Positions 1 to 7,585 of a stretch of 9,165 bases of DNA are shown piece after piece. The notes under the pieces were generated by a model. The model did no database searches, had not been told where the DNA came from, and saw only the letters and a list, made by a program, of their open reading frames with translations. A program made the position numbers and the translations under genes. The DNA is from Puniceicoccales bacterium. GTDB lineage: Bacteria; Verrucomicrobiota; Verrucomicrobiia; Opitutales; JAIRKQ01. The stretch covers positions 1 to 9,165 of the forward strand of contig JAITET010000028.1 in assembly GCA_031281895.1 (NCBI GenBank), read 5' to 3'. Position 1 is the first letter of the stretch; each line of letters opens with the position of its first letter.

Positions 1-2456
1 GCGTCGAATTCCCGTTCCTCATTCGAAAAATCACCTATCATACCCACGCTTGGCCAATCCATTAGCTGGATATGAGCTTCCTCAAAATCACTATCATTTA
101 ATGCGTATGCCATTGCTTCGTCACAGGTGAATGTAGTAATTGGAGCGAGTAAAGCAAGTATCATATTAAAAATCATGTAAATTGCCGTTTGGGATGACCT
201 ACGTTCGTAGGAATTGGGTGCAAATGTATATAGCCTGTCCTTTAAAATATCATGGTATGTGGCTGACAATTCAACGGAACAAAATCTGTTTAGCAACTGA
301 TAAACCCTGTGTATTTCGTAGGCATCATAGGCGGATGTAACTGCTTCGACAAGATTTTTGGCCTTTTGCAATATCCATCTATCGATTAGTGTCATTTTCC
401 CCTGCTCAATGCGATTTTTTTCAAAATTGAAATCAAACAGGTTTCCAATTTGAAATCGTAGCGTGTTCCTGAAAGTTCGATAGGTAGCGGATATGTGGTT
501 TATTATGTCGTCGGAAATTGTTATGTCGTCGCGGAAATCTTCCGAAGAAATCCATAGCCTTAGGACATCTGCTCCAAATTTGTTCACGTAGTCATCAGCA
601 GTCTGCGGTTTCCCATCACTCTTTGAAATTTTCTTCCTGTCTTCCCCGACGACAAAACCATGGGTCAGAACATTTTTAAACGGAGCAATTTTTTCCCCAG
701 AAATTATGCTCGTCCACATCGATGATTGGAACCATCCGCGATGTTGATCACTCCCTTCCAAATACATATCCGCCGGCCATACCAGTGAGGCATTTGTTTT
801 TAGAATGGCCCGATGGCTATTACCGGAATCTATCCAAACATCCAATGAATCCATGCATTTTTTGAGTTTTTCAGGGGAAAAACCTTCCGGCAGTTTGATT
901 CCATCCAGCAGGGTTTCTTCGTCGGACTCAAACCAAAAATCGGATCCTCGTTGCCCAATTTTTTTAGCAATACTACGAATGACCCGTTCGTCGAGCAACA
1001 CGTTTCCGGTTTCATCGTAAAAGGCCGGCAATGGGATTCCCCAAACACGTTGGCGGCTAATACACCAATCGTTCCTCGATGCAATGGCTGCCTTTATCCG
1101 ATTTTCACCCCATGCTGGTACCCAATTTACACCGCCGACGGATTCTTGCATCTTTCCACGCAAGTTGTTTTTATCCAAGGCAATGAACCACTGGGCCATG
1201 GCACGAAAAATTACCGGTGTTTTAGACCTCCAACAATGAGGATATTGATGTTTGTATGACTTCCTAGCCAATAGTGCCTGTGCCAAATTTAACATTTCGA
1301 TGACCCTATCGTTTGCTTCGCATTTACCATCACTGTCAAGAACACTTATTCCAACTAACTCCGAAGGCATTTGCCCGTCATTGATATACTTTCCGTCGTC
1401 GTCGATGGGACAATAGATGTCCAGTTTATATTCAATTCCCGTATTATAGTCTTCGAGTCCATGTCCCGGTGCAATGTGAACACATCCCGTTCCCGAGTCG
1501 GTTGTTACGTAATTTGCTAGAACGATCTGGCTGGACCTGTCAATTAGAGGATGTTTCGTTTGCAACCCTTCCAGCTGGGCTCCCTGAAAGGTCGCAATTA
1601 TATCAAAGTGATCAATGCTACAGCTTTGAACAAAATCCTGCACCCTATTTTCGCAGACCAAATAATTTTCATGGCCACAGTTTAGGATAACATAGTTCAA
1701 GTTTGGGTGTACGGCAATGGCAAGATTGGATGGAATTGTCCATGGTGTGGTCGTCCAAATTACCACGTGGGTTGTGCCATTAATTTTCAAAGACCCAAGG
1801 GCACCGTCGGTAAGTTTAAATTTTACCAAGATCGATGGGCTAATGTGTTCCTGATATTCAACTTCTGCCTCTGCCAGTGCGGTTTTACACGGTATTGACC
1901 AATAGACGGGTTTTTTGTTGCGATAGACTAACCCCTGGGCGACACAATCCGCAAAAAAATTAAGCACACATTCCTCATAGGCAGGATCCATGGTACGGTA
2001 GTCGTTATCCCAGTCGGCAAGTATTCCCAACCGCTCAAATTGAGAACGCTGCGTTTTTATAAATTTTTGAGAATATGCCGTGCATGCTTTGCGCAATGAT
2101 ATGACATCGAAGTCTTCTTTTTTTTCACGGAGTTCCTTGACAACTTTATGCTCTATTGGGAGTCCATGGCAGTCCCAGCCTGGCACGTAGGGTGTCCGGA
2201 ATCCTCGCATTGTTTTATAACGAACAATAATGTCCTTCAAAATCTTATTCAGGGCCGTCCCTATGTGCACATATCCATTGGTAAAAGGAGGTCCGTCATG
2301 GAGGACGAACGGCTTTCCTTGGGCATTTTTTTGTTGTATTTTTTCGTATACCCTGTCCCCTTGCCACTTTTTCACCCTAATTGGTTCCCTATTGACTAAA
2401 TCCGCCCGCATGGGGAAATTTGTCTTTGGCAGATTTAAGGTATCCTTTAGATTCAT
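1..2456 (-). CDS. ileS: Isoleucyl-tRNA synthetase, C-terminus cut by window edge
   Basis: Class I aminoacyl-tRNA synthetase that charges tRNA-Ile in the cytoplasm. Reading the minus strand from ATG at 2456 gives an uninterrupted frame of 818 codons to the left edge. The N-terminus has the family's LNLPKTNFPMRADL start. The nucleotide-binding motif is HIGT (residues 64-67) instead of HIGH, preceded by DGPPFTNG. WDCHGLPIE follows. The CP1 editing domain shows WTTTPWT (234-240) and a GTGCVHIAPGHG block. Next come RQRVWGIPLP, DVWIDSG and the second ATP motif KISKS (609-613), then the start of the helical anticodon-binding domain. These motifs lie in one frame, so I see no frameshift. Bacterial IleRS is about 900-940 residues, so roughly 100 residues, including any C-terminal zinc finger, lie outside. 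It follows the TerC-family gene on the same strand after 86 nt. I see no clear Shine-Dalgarno; TGGACA-16-TATTTA lies just upstream and would give an almost leaderless mRNA. Confidence 0.97.
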   Translation of the reverse strand, partial: MNLKDTLNLPKTNFPMRADLVNREPIRVKKWQGDRVYEKIQQKNAQGKPFVLHDGPPFTNGYVHIGTALNKILKDIIVRYKTMRGFRTPYVPGWDCHGLPIEHKVVKELREKKEDFDVISLRKACTAYSQKFIKTQRSQFERLGILADWDNDYRTMDPAYEECVLNFFADCVAQGLVYRNKKPVYWSIPCKTALAEAEVEYQEHISPSILVKFKLTDGALGSLKINGTTHVVIWTTTPWTIPSNLAIAVHPNLNYVILNCGHENYLVCENRVQDFVQSCSIDHFDIIATFQGAQLEGLQTKHPLIDRSSQIVLANYVTTDSGTGCVHIAPGHGLEDYNTGIEYKLDIYCPIDDDGKYINDGQMPSELVGISVLDSDGKCEANDRVIEMLNLAQALLARKSYKHQYPHCWRSKTPVIFRAMAQWFIALDKNNLRGKMQESVGGVNWVPAWGENRIKAAIASRNDWCISRQRVWGIPLPAFYDETGNVLLDERVIRSIAKKIGQRGSDFWFESDEETLLDGIKLPEGFSPEKLKKCMDSLDVWIDSGNSHRAILKTNASLVWPADMYLEGSDQHRGWFQSSMWTSIISGEKIAPFKNVLTHGFVVGEDRKKISKSDGKPQTADDYVNKFGADVLRLWISSEDFRDDITISDDIINHISATYRTFRNTLRFQIGNLFDFNFEKNRIEQGKMTLIDRWILQKAKNLVEAVTSAYDAYEIHRVYQLLNRFCSVELSATYHDILKDRLYTFAPNSYERRSSQTAIYMIFNMILALLAPITTFTCDEAMAYALNDSDFEEAHIQLMDWPSVGMIGDFSNEEREFD

Positions 2457-2542
2457 GGGCGACCATAAATAGTTTGCCCGTTGAAAATGTCCAGTCGTAA
2501 AGTAACAATCGGTGAAAATTTTGTATCCCTAAAACCGTGCAA

Positions 2543-3445
2543 TCAATGTCGTCGTTTCATGGTTAGACAAGATATGGCCAAGGTAACCAGAAAGATAGAT
2601 ATGATAACCGTGGTGTTTACAATGGTAGGAATGTGATAAACTTCTGAGAATATCATATTTGTTCCAACGAATGCTAAATTTACTGCAATGCCATACTGGA
2701 GCAGGTGGAATTTACTGATTAGCTGTGTTAGGCATATGTATAGAGAGCGAAGTCCAATGATCGCAAAAACATTTGAGGAATAAACAATGATCGGAGTTTT
2801 TGTAATGGACAAGACCGCCGGCACCGAATCCACTGCGAATATGATGTCGACGATTTCAATGGTAATCACGCACGCCAGCAAGGGAGTGGCATACCACTTG
2901 TTTTCAAATTTTACGAAAAATGCCAAATTATCCTCCGGACGTTTTACTTTTAGAAAAGTTTTTATTTTTGTCAGCAAGTTGCTCGTGCTGCCCCGTTGTT
3001 TCTCCGATTTGAACATCCCAATGGCCGAAGCTATCAACATGATACCAAAAACGTGCATCAGCCATTTAAATTTACTCAGCAATGTGATGCCCGTGAAGAC
3101 AAACATCATCCTCATTACCATAGCTCCTACCATGCCATAGGTGAGCGCTTTTTGTTGGGCTTTGTTCCCTATGTGAAAATATGAAAATATCGCCATGAAC
3201 ACGAACAAATTGTCGACGGATAGCGACAGCTCGAGAACGTATCCCGTAAAAAATTTCAAGGTACTTTCGTATCCAAGGAAAAAATATACCAACAGTCCAA
3301 AAAATACTGCAAGGGATATCCATGCAATAACCATGTATGCATGGGATCTATGATTTGCCCGGGTATATTGTGCTTTTGCCAACACCACATCGGCATATAA
3401 ACCGATGGTAATCATGGTCAAAAATATCCCCCAAAGTTGCCACAT
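2543..3445 (-). CDS. TerC/Alx-family integral membrane protein, probable metal ion exporter
   Basis: A 300-residue polytopic inner-membrane protein with roughly eight to nine hydrophobic segments. Two family signatures are clear: ELSLSVDN (72-79) and EIVDIIFAVDSVPA (197-210). Their acidic residues E72, D78, E197, D200 and D206 sit in membrane segments and are thought to form the metal path. A basic cytoplasmic loop (about 147-175) separates the two halves. Length and layout fit the Alx-like branch rather than the shorter TerC proteins. Family knowledge points to Mn2+ efflux or metal supply to exported enzymes; TerC itself was named for tellurite resistance. The substrate here is inferred. It lies divergently from the phosphatase gene (109 nt gap) and upstream of ileS. 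I saw no yybP-ykoY-like Mn riboswitch in the short leader. TTGAAT-16-TAGCAT ends 10 nt before the ATG, a weak promoter candidate. Confidence 0.92.
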   Translation of the reverse strand: MWQLWGIFLTMITIGLYADVVLAKAQYTRANHRSHAYMVIAWISLAVFFGLLVYFFLGYESTLKFFTGYVLELSLSVDNLFVFMAIFSYFHIGNKAQQKALTYGMVGAMVMRMMFVFTGITLLSKFKWLMHVFGIMLIASAIGMFKSEKQRGSTSNLLTKIKTFLKVKRPEDNLAFFVKFENKWYATPLLACVITIEIVDIIFAVDSVPAVLSITKTPIIVYSSNVFAIIGLRSLYICLTQLISKFHLLQYGIAVNLAFVGTNMIFSEVYHIPTIVNTTVIISIFLVTLAISCLTMKRRH

Positions 3446-3554
3446 GCGGTAAAAAATGCTAGCAATTTTTTGTTAAAATTCAACAAATAATGTCTCCATC
3501 GAAGCTTTATGTTGCTAAAAATTTTTTATTAAACATACTGACCATGTCTTACCT
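3446..3554. promoter_or_regulatory. Divergent promoter region with two dyads
   Basis: This 109-nt spacer must hold the promoters for the TerC-family gene (leftward) and the phosphatase gene (rightward). It contains a perfect 8-nt palindrome, TGCTAGCA, at 3457-3464 and a dyad TTTGTT (3469-3474) / AACAAA (3482-3487) with a 7-nt loop. Rightward, TTGCTA-16-CATACT is a weak promoter candidate ending 15 nt before the start codon. Leftward, TTGAAT-16-TAGCAT overlaps both dyads, so a regulator bound there could block that promoter. Promoter assignments are by eye only. Confidence 0.4.
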
Positions 3555-4028
3555 ATGGAGAAAAAATGTGTAATATTCATATGCTCTGGCAATACTTGCA
3601 GAAGTCCCATGGCAGAATATTTGCTTAAAGCCGCTCTACAAAAGGTTAACCTCGCGGACAAATTTCGTGTGTGTTCAGCCGGAATAATGGCGACAGATCA
3701 TGACAGAGCCAGCGATCTTGCCGTACAGGTGATGAAGGATTTAAATCAAGATATTAGTGGACATGTTTCCCAAAGGGTAACGCAGGAACTTTTGGATTCT
3801 GCCACCGCGATTTTTTGTTTGGCCGAAAATCATAGAACATTTTTGTTGTCAAACTTTAAGGGTATAGGAGAAAAATGTTTTCTTGTCAGAGAATTTTTAG
3901 ATATTAGGGACAGGGATATTTTTGATCCATTTTTTGGGCATATCGATGACTATAGACGCGTTTGTGCTGATATTAGTTCGGCGATGGAATCCATAATAAA
4001 ATTTTTAGCAAGTAACGATGAAAATTAG
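3555..4028 (+). CDS. Low-molecular-weight phosphatase, YwlE-like (protein-arginine or tyrosine phosphatase)
   Basis: Cytoplasmic phosphatase of 157 residues, normal for the family. The P-loop is near the N-terminus: C10-S-G-N-T-C-R16-S, with C10 the predicted nucleophile and R16 the phosphate-binding arginine. The general-acid aspartate is D124 in the DPFFG loop. SAGI (41-44) and a conserved C-terminal helix complete the fold. Thr14 aligns with Thr11 of Bacillus subtilis YwlE, the residue linked to phospho-arginine preference, where classical tyrosine phosphatases usually have Ile. The arginine-phosphatase reading is therefore plausible but inferred. The last 11 nt overlap the start of rpiB, which implies co-transcription and perhaps translational coupling. 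The ywlE-rpiB order is also found in B. subtilis (ywlE-ywlF). The ATG at 3555 lies 6 codons before the conserved IFICSGN strand, as in homologues. No clear Shine-Dalgarno is seen. Confidence 0.93.
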   Translation: MEKKCVIFICSGNTCRSPMAEYLLKAALQKVNLADKFRVCSAGIMATDHDRASDLAVQVMKDLNQDISGHVSQRVTQELLDSATAIFCLAENHRTFLLSNFKGIGEKCFLVREFLDIRDRDIFDPFFGHIDDYRRVCADISSAMESIIKFLASNDEN

Positions 4029-4464
4029 TGTTGGAAGTGACCATGGGGGATATAAACTGGCAATGCTTTTGATAAAATATCTAAGTAAAAGCAACATGGA
4101 TATTTTTTACTATGGAACGTTTTCCGACGAGACTTCCGTAGATTATCCCGACTATGCTAAGTGTGTGGCGGAAGACATCACTTCTTTCAAAAGTGATTTC
4201 GGTCTTCTGGTCTGTAAAAGTGGGACCGGCATGAGCATTGCGGCAAATAAAGTATGTGGTGTCCGCGCAGCAAATTGCTGGAATGTGGAAGTTGCCAAAC
4301 TTGCTCGGGAGCACAACGATGCTAATGTTTTGTGCCTCGGAGCAAATTTTGTAAACGCAAAAAACGCCCAGGAGATACTGGATACATTTCTCAATACGAA
4401 GTTCGAAACCCGCCACCTGAAACGCATAGAAAAAATAACTATTCTGGAAAATTCATCGCGATGA
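4018..4464 (+). CDS. rpiB: Ribose 5-phosphate isomerase B (RpiB/LacAB family)
   Basis: Interconverts ribose 5-phosphate and ribulose 5-phosphate in the non-oxidative pentose phosphate pathway. It is 148 residues long, the family norm. Landmarks are SDHGG (7-11), VDYPDYA (41-47), active-site C66 followed by GTGMSIAANK, and H99 in AREHNDANVL. C66 and H99 match the catalytic and ring-opening residues of the E. coli enzyme. A C-terminal RHLKRI segment supplies the basic residues expected near the phosphate. The loop after C66 reads KSGTGMS where most family members have GTGIGMS, a small variation in the anion-binding turn. The start codon lies inside the last codons of the phosphatase gene (11-nt overlap), so the two genes form one unit. 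Allose 6-phosphate or another sugar phosphate cannot be excluded as substrate. Confidence 0.95.
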   Translation: MKISVGSDHGGYKLAMLLIKYLSKSNMDIFYYGTFSDETSVDYPDYAKCVAEDITSFKSDFGLLVCKSGTGMSIAANKVCGVRAANCWNVEVAKLAREHNDANVLCLGANFVNAKNAQEILDTFLNTKFETRHLKRIEKITILENSSR

Positions 4465-4530
4465 AATGGCATATTGGAAACAAATTTTTTTAACCGTACC
4501 ACTTCCCTATTCAACAAAACCCGACAGGAC

Positions 4531-4557
4531 ATGACAATTATCTTGAAATGGTATAGT
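4531..4557 (+). promoter_or_regulatory. Candidate aspS promoter
   Basis: ATGACA (4531-4536), a 15-nt spacer and TATAGT (4552-4557) resemble a sigma-70 promoter in the 139-nt gap between rpiB and aspS. Transcription would start near 4564, about 40 nt before the aspS ATG. The spacer is shorter than the 17-nt optimum, so this is tentative, and read-through from rpiB is also possible. Confidence 0.35.
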
Positions 4558-4566
4558 TTTCACATT

Positions 4567-4575
4567 TTATCCACA
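4567..4575 (+). promoter_or_regulatory. Perfect DnaA-box 9-mer
   Basis: TTATCCACA is identical to the high-affinity E. coli DnaA box. It sits a few bases downstream of the predicted aspS transcription start. It is the only copy I see in the window, so this is not an origin. It could be a regulatory site or chance in AT-rich DNA. Confidence 0.35.
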
Positions 4576-4603
4576 TTCAGCTACGTAACTAGTGTTAAAA
4601 AAT

Positions 4604-6397
4604 ATGAAAAGATCGCACCATTGCAACCAGTTGACCATCGATGAGATTGGTACAAAAGTAAGGCTCATTGGCTGGGTCAATGCCATCCGTGACCATGGAG
4701 GATTATTTTTTATAGATTTGAGAGACAGGGAAGGAATTACCCAGCTGGTTTTTGATCCCTCCAGTGAGGGGTTGCGGGCCGTACATTCTTTGCGTGATGA
4801 ATCTGTGATTGAGGTTTGCGGAATAGTTTCCAAGAGGCCACCCGATACGGTAAATGGTAAAATAACAACGGGTGCCATCGAAGTCGTCGTCAATGAACTA
4901 ATAATTCATAATATCTGCGATGTTTTACCTTTTCCCATGTCGGATCTCAAAATCGATAGCGTAAGTGAAGATCTACGGCTGACCTATCGTTACCTCGACC
5001 TTCGCAGGCCAAAAAGCTTTCACCGGTTGCAAATTCGCCATCGGACGGTGGGTGCGGTAAGAAATTATCTGGACGAAAATGGATTTTTGGAAATAGAAAC
5101 GCCCTATTTGTTTAAAACTACACCGGAAGGAGCCCGTGAATTCCTAGTCCCAAGCCGGCTAAATCCCGGGTGTGTATATGCCCTTGCCCAGTCTCCGCAG
5201 CAGTATAAGCAAATGTTAATGGTGGCTGGCGTGGAAAGGTACTATTCCCTCGCAAGATGTTTTCGGGATGAAGATTTGCGGGCGGATAGACAGCCCGAGT
5301 TTACGCAAATCGACCTCGAGATGTCATTTATCGACCGCGAAGATATTTATTCCTTGGTGGAAGGAATGTTGCAAAACATCTGGAAAGCTACTCGAAATAT
5401 CACCATTGAAACACCATTTCCCCGCCTATCGTTTCGAAATGCCATGGATCGCTTCGGATCCGATAAACCCGACACAAGGTTTGCCATGGAAATTCATGAT
5501 TTTTCAAACTTGTTCGAATCCTCCAGTTTCAACGTTTTTGCTTCTACCATTAAAAATGGTGGATGTGTCAAGGCCTTTAATGGAAAGTCACTGGCGGGAA
5601 TTTCCCAAGGAGAAATGAAAAATTTGGAAGACATCGCCAAAACTCTCGGAGCAAAAGGATTAGCCTATATCAAGATAGAAAATGGACAGTGGAAATCTCC
5701 AATCCTAAAATTTTTGTCCGATGGGGAAAAGGCAGTCCTTGCGAAGGAATTGGCCATGGCAGAGAATGATATCATCTTTTTTGCCGCCGATGGGTGGGAA
5801 CGAGCGTGTACAATCCTTGGAAGAATCCGTCTGGAATGTCGCGATTTGGCGATGGCAAAGGGTAAAATCGTTCTTCCCGATGACCAATTCAACTTCCTAT
5901 GGGTAATAGATTTTCCATTGATGACATTTGATGAACAACAGGGACGTTTTGTTGCAACCCATCACCCTTTCACGGCACCTGTGCCTGAGGATATGGAACT
6001 ATTAAAATCGGCTCCTCAAAATGTCCGTGGTCAGCACTATGATATTGTTTTAAATGGCATGGAACTCGGCGGTGGCAGTGTGAGGATTCACCAGCCCCAA
6101 TTACAGGAATATGTTTTTAAGGAAATATTGAAAATTCCGGAAAATATGGTCAACGACCGATTTGGATACATGCTAAAGGCTTTTAAATTCGGAGCCCCTC
6201 CCCATGGTGGTATAGCACTCGGACTCGACAGATTAGTAGCTTTGCTGTGTGGGACTACAAGTATACGAGACGTCATTGCATTTCCCAAGACCCAGCGTGG
6301 GATAGATATGATGTCCCAATCTCCATGTCCCGCAAGCGATAAGCAGCTAAGGGAATTATATATAAAAATGACCGTCGACAGTGGTTCAAAAAAGTGA
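4604..6397 (+). CDS. aspS: Aspartyl-tRNA synthetase, bacterial type
   Basis: Class II synthetase that charges tRNA-Asp, and possibly also tRNA-Asn. I chose ATG 4604 (597 residues) over the in-frame GTG at 4592 because it gives MKRSHHCNQL, the usual AspRS start. An OB-fold anticodon domain comes first, with GWV and RDHGG. Motif 1 follows (GFLEIETP, then TTPEGAREF), then motif 2 with F220-R-D-E and ADRQPEFTQID. The bacterial GAD insertion lies between motifs 2 and 3 (AKGLAYIK, IIFFAAD). HHPFTAP and ELGGGSVRIH follow, and motif 3 is GLDR (540-543). The length matches full-size bacterial enzymes. His31, not Leu as in E. coli (L30), and Asp81 where E. coli has Lys81 resemble non-discriminating AspRS; see findings. 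It follows rpiB after 139 nt on the same strand and converges on the 181-codon membrane gene. No strong Shine-Dalgarno precedes it. Confidence 0.97.
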   Translation: MKRSHHCNQLTIDEIGTKVRLIGWVNAIRDHGGLFFIDLRDREGITQLVFDPSSEGLRAVHSLRDESVIEVCGIVSKRPPDTVNGKITTGAIEVVVNELIIHNICDVLPFPMSDLKIDSVSEDLRLTYRYLDLRRPKSFHRLQIRHRTVGAVRNYLDENGFLEIETPYLFKTTPEGAREFLVPSRLNPGCVYALAQSPQQYKQMLMVAGVERYYSLARCFRDEDLRADRQPEFTQIDLEMSFIDREDIYSLVEGMLQNIWKATRNITIETPFPRLSFRNAMDRFGSDKPDTRFAMEIHDFSNLFESSSFNVFASTIKNGGCVKAFNGKSLAGISQGEMKNLEDIAKTLGAKGLAYIKIENGQWKSPILKFLSDGEKAVLAKELAMAENDIIFFAADGWERACTILGRIRLECRDLAMAKGKIVLPDDQFNFLWVIDFPLMTFDEQQGRFVATHHPFTAPVPEDMELLKSAPQNVRGQHYDIVLNGMELGGGSVRIHQPQLQEYVFKEILKIPENMVNDRFGYMLKAFKFGAPPHGGIALGLDRLVALLCGTTSIRDVIAFPKTQRGIDMMSQSPCPASDKQLRELYIKMTVDSGSKK

Positions 6398-6545
6398 AAT
6401 CTGCCTTTTATTTAAACTTTTTCACTCGGAGATATTTAAAAATATTAAAAGATTTGAAATGACAAATCAACGCAACCCCCGAAAAGTTTTGGCTCGATGT
6501 GCGCAAAACTCTAAATTTTGCCTAAAAAGCAAACATTTTGATTTG

Positions 6546-7091
6546 TTAAACTGGCATACTGGCAATGAACATAAGAGTTGCCAAAATTATCGTTCCCTTC
6601 ATTAGAGAAACCGACAGTGGATCAAACACCATTCGAGCAATTGCAGAGGTAATCGAGTTTAACTGGCCAAAATCCATATGGCATATTATTCTTGCCGCCA
6701 TCGAAAGAGCTGTCCATTTCAGAATTAACTTAAACGCAGGACTTATAACGCCCAACCCGACATTTGTCAGCAAACACAGGAGTTTTATAGGTGAGATCAG
6801 GGCAAGTTTGGCCAAGGGTGCCACAGCTATTGTGGCTACTCCTACGGTAATTGTAGCAATAAAATGATGCTTTTTTGCAAATTCTACAATGCCATTGAAG
6901 GATACATTTCCCAATGCTTGCCGCATAGATTGTACGTCATACTCCCTTAAGCTCCTCGTAGAATTTACAAAATTTCGAAAGCCCACGGGCGTTAAACCTA
7001 CGATTGCTCCCGCCATTACATCTCTGAGCTGGTTTCTCAGTAAATTGGGAAATCTGACATCCGATGCATCTATTCTGTTAGTATTTTCCAT
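6546..7091 (-). CDS. Unrecognised small multi-span membrane protein
   Basis: I do not recognise this 181-residue protein. The first 75 residues are mostly hydrophilic, with several arginines and a short hydrophobic patch around 26-36. From residue 77 it is strongly hydrophobic. Likely membrane segments are about 77-96, 98-115 and 117-137, with a last segment at 165-181 ending almost at the C-terminus. Alanine- and glycine-rich stretches in the segments suggest tight helix packing. There is no cleavable signal peptide. It lies downstream of rplT on the same strand (131-nt gap) and converges on aspS (148-nt gap). Six-nucleotide T and A tracts upstream could hold a promoter, but I cannot define one. 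The long intact frame and the hydrophobic periodicity support a real gene. It resembles the 154-residue protein at 8318 only in general design (hydrophilic N-terminus, then short hydrophobic helices); I see no clear residue-level homology. Confidence 0.7.
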   Translation of the reverse strand: MENTNRIDASDVRFPNLLRNQLRDVMAGAIVGLTPVGFRNFVNSTRSLREYDVQSMRQALGNVSFNGIVEFAKKHHFIATITVGVATIAVAPLAKLALISPIKLLCLLTNVGLGVISPAFKLILKWTALSMAARIICHMDFGQLNSITSAIARMVFDPLSVSLMKGTIILATLMFIASMPV

Positions 7092-7222
7092 ATGTTTTGT
7101 CCAGGTTTACTTTTTTAAAAAAACGTCAATCATTTTTTTGCAACTTTTTCAAAAAAGGAAGTAAAACAACAAAACTCGAGCAAACATGCCCCAACTATTT
7201 TACCAATGTAATTTTGCTTTCC

Positions 7223-7576
7223 CTATAAAATCGTCTTAACCTGGGCTACTATTGTCTGAAACGCTTCCATGTTGTGTATGGCCAATTCACTTAGAGACCG
7301 ACGATCCATTGCGATGTTTAGTTTTTTAATACCATTCATAAACCTGCTATATGCCATATCGTTTGCCCTGCAAGCTGCGTTTATTCTAACAATCCATAGC
7401 TGACGCATGTCTGTTTTTTTGCGTTTACGATCCCTATATGCAAACTTACCAGCTCGCCACATGGCATCCTTGGCATATCTAAATAGACGGGATTTATTTC
7501 CAAAATCTCCGCGTGTCACTTCTAACACTCTTCGACGACGTTTCTTAGTCGCAACTGCATTTGTTACTCTTGGCAT
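7223..7576 (-). CDS. rplT: 50S ribosomal protein L20
   Basis: Early-assembly protein of the large ribosomal subunit that binds 23S rRNA. It is 117 residues, the standard length. It opens with MPRVTNAVATKKRRRRVLE, the basic extended N-terminus. RDRKRKKTDMRQLWIVRINAA (about 49-69) and a typical globular C-terminal domain follow, with SRFMNGIKKL and DRRSLSELA. It lies 66 nt downstream of rpmI on the same strand and is probably co-transcribed. A good Shine-Dalgarno (AAAGGA) precedes it. In many bacteria L20 represses its own operon by binding the mRNA; a small hairpin in the rpmI-rplT gap is the only visible candidate site here. pheS, a common downstream neighbour, is absent. Confidence 0.98.
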   Translation of the reverse strand: MPRVTNAVATKKRRRRVLEVTRGDFGNKSRLFRYAKDAMWRAGKFAYRDRKRKKTDMRQLWIVRINAACRANDMAYSRFMNGIKKLNIAMDRRSLSELAIHNMEAFQTIVAQVKTIL

Positions 7577-7585
7577 GTTTCGGTT

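Noticed and set aside
805..2472. Several open frames on the plus strand and one on the minus strand inside the first 2.4 kb
   Set aside because: They lie antisense to or out of frame with ileS, whose motifs span the whole region in one frame. None has a recognisable protein signature.
2787..3323. Frames of 62-117 codons within the TerC-family gene
   Set aside because: Shadows of a well-supported membrane protein; no independent start signals or motifs.
3446..3554. yybP-ykoY (Mn) riboswitch before the TerC-family gene
   Set aside because: The leader is too short for the riboswitch and I see none of its conserved core.
4081..4532. Minus-strand frames across rpiB
   Set aside because: Antisense to a clear RpiB coding sequence; composition follows the sense codons.
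4592..4603. GTG start for aspS four codons upstream
   Set aside because: Starting at ATG 4604 gives the conserved MKR-type N-terminus and puts the specificity residue at His31; the GTG adds four residues not seen in the family.
6398..6545. Terminator between aspS and the convergent gene
   Set aside because: Only weak AT dyads (for example around 6431-6446) with poor loops and no good stem followed by T tract.
6381..6605. 74-codon plus-strand frame after aspS
   Set aside because: It starts inside aspS and runs antisense into the 181-codon gene, with no motif or ribosome-binding site.
6565..7164. Plus-strand frames opposite the 181-codon gene
   Set aside because: The minus frame is longer and shows coherent membrane-helix periodicity; the plus frames lack it and have no upstream signal.
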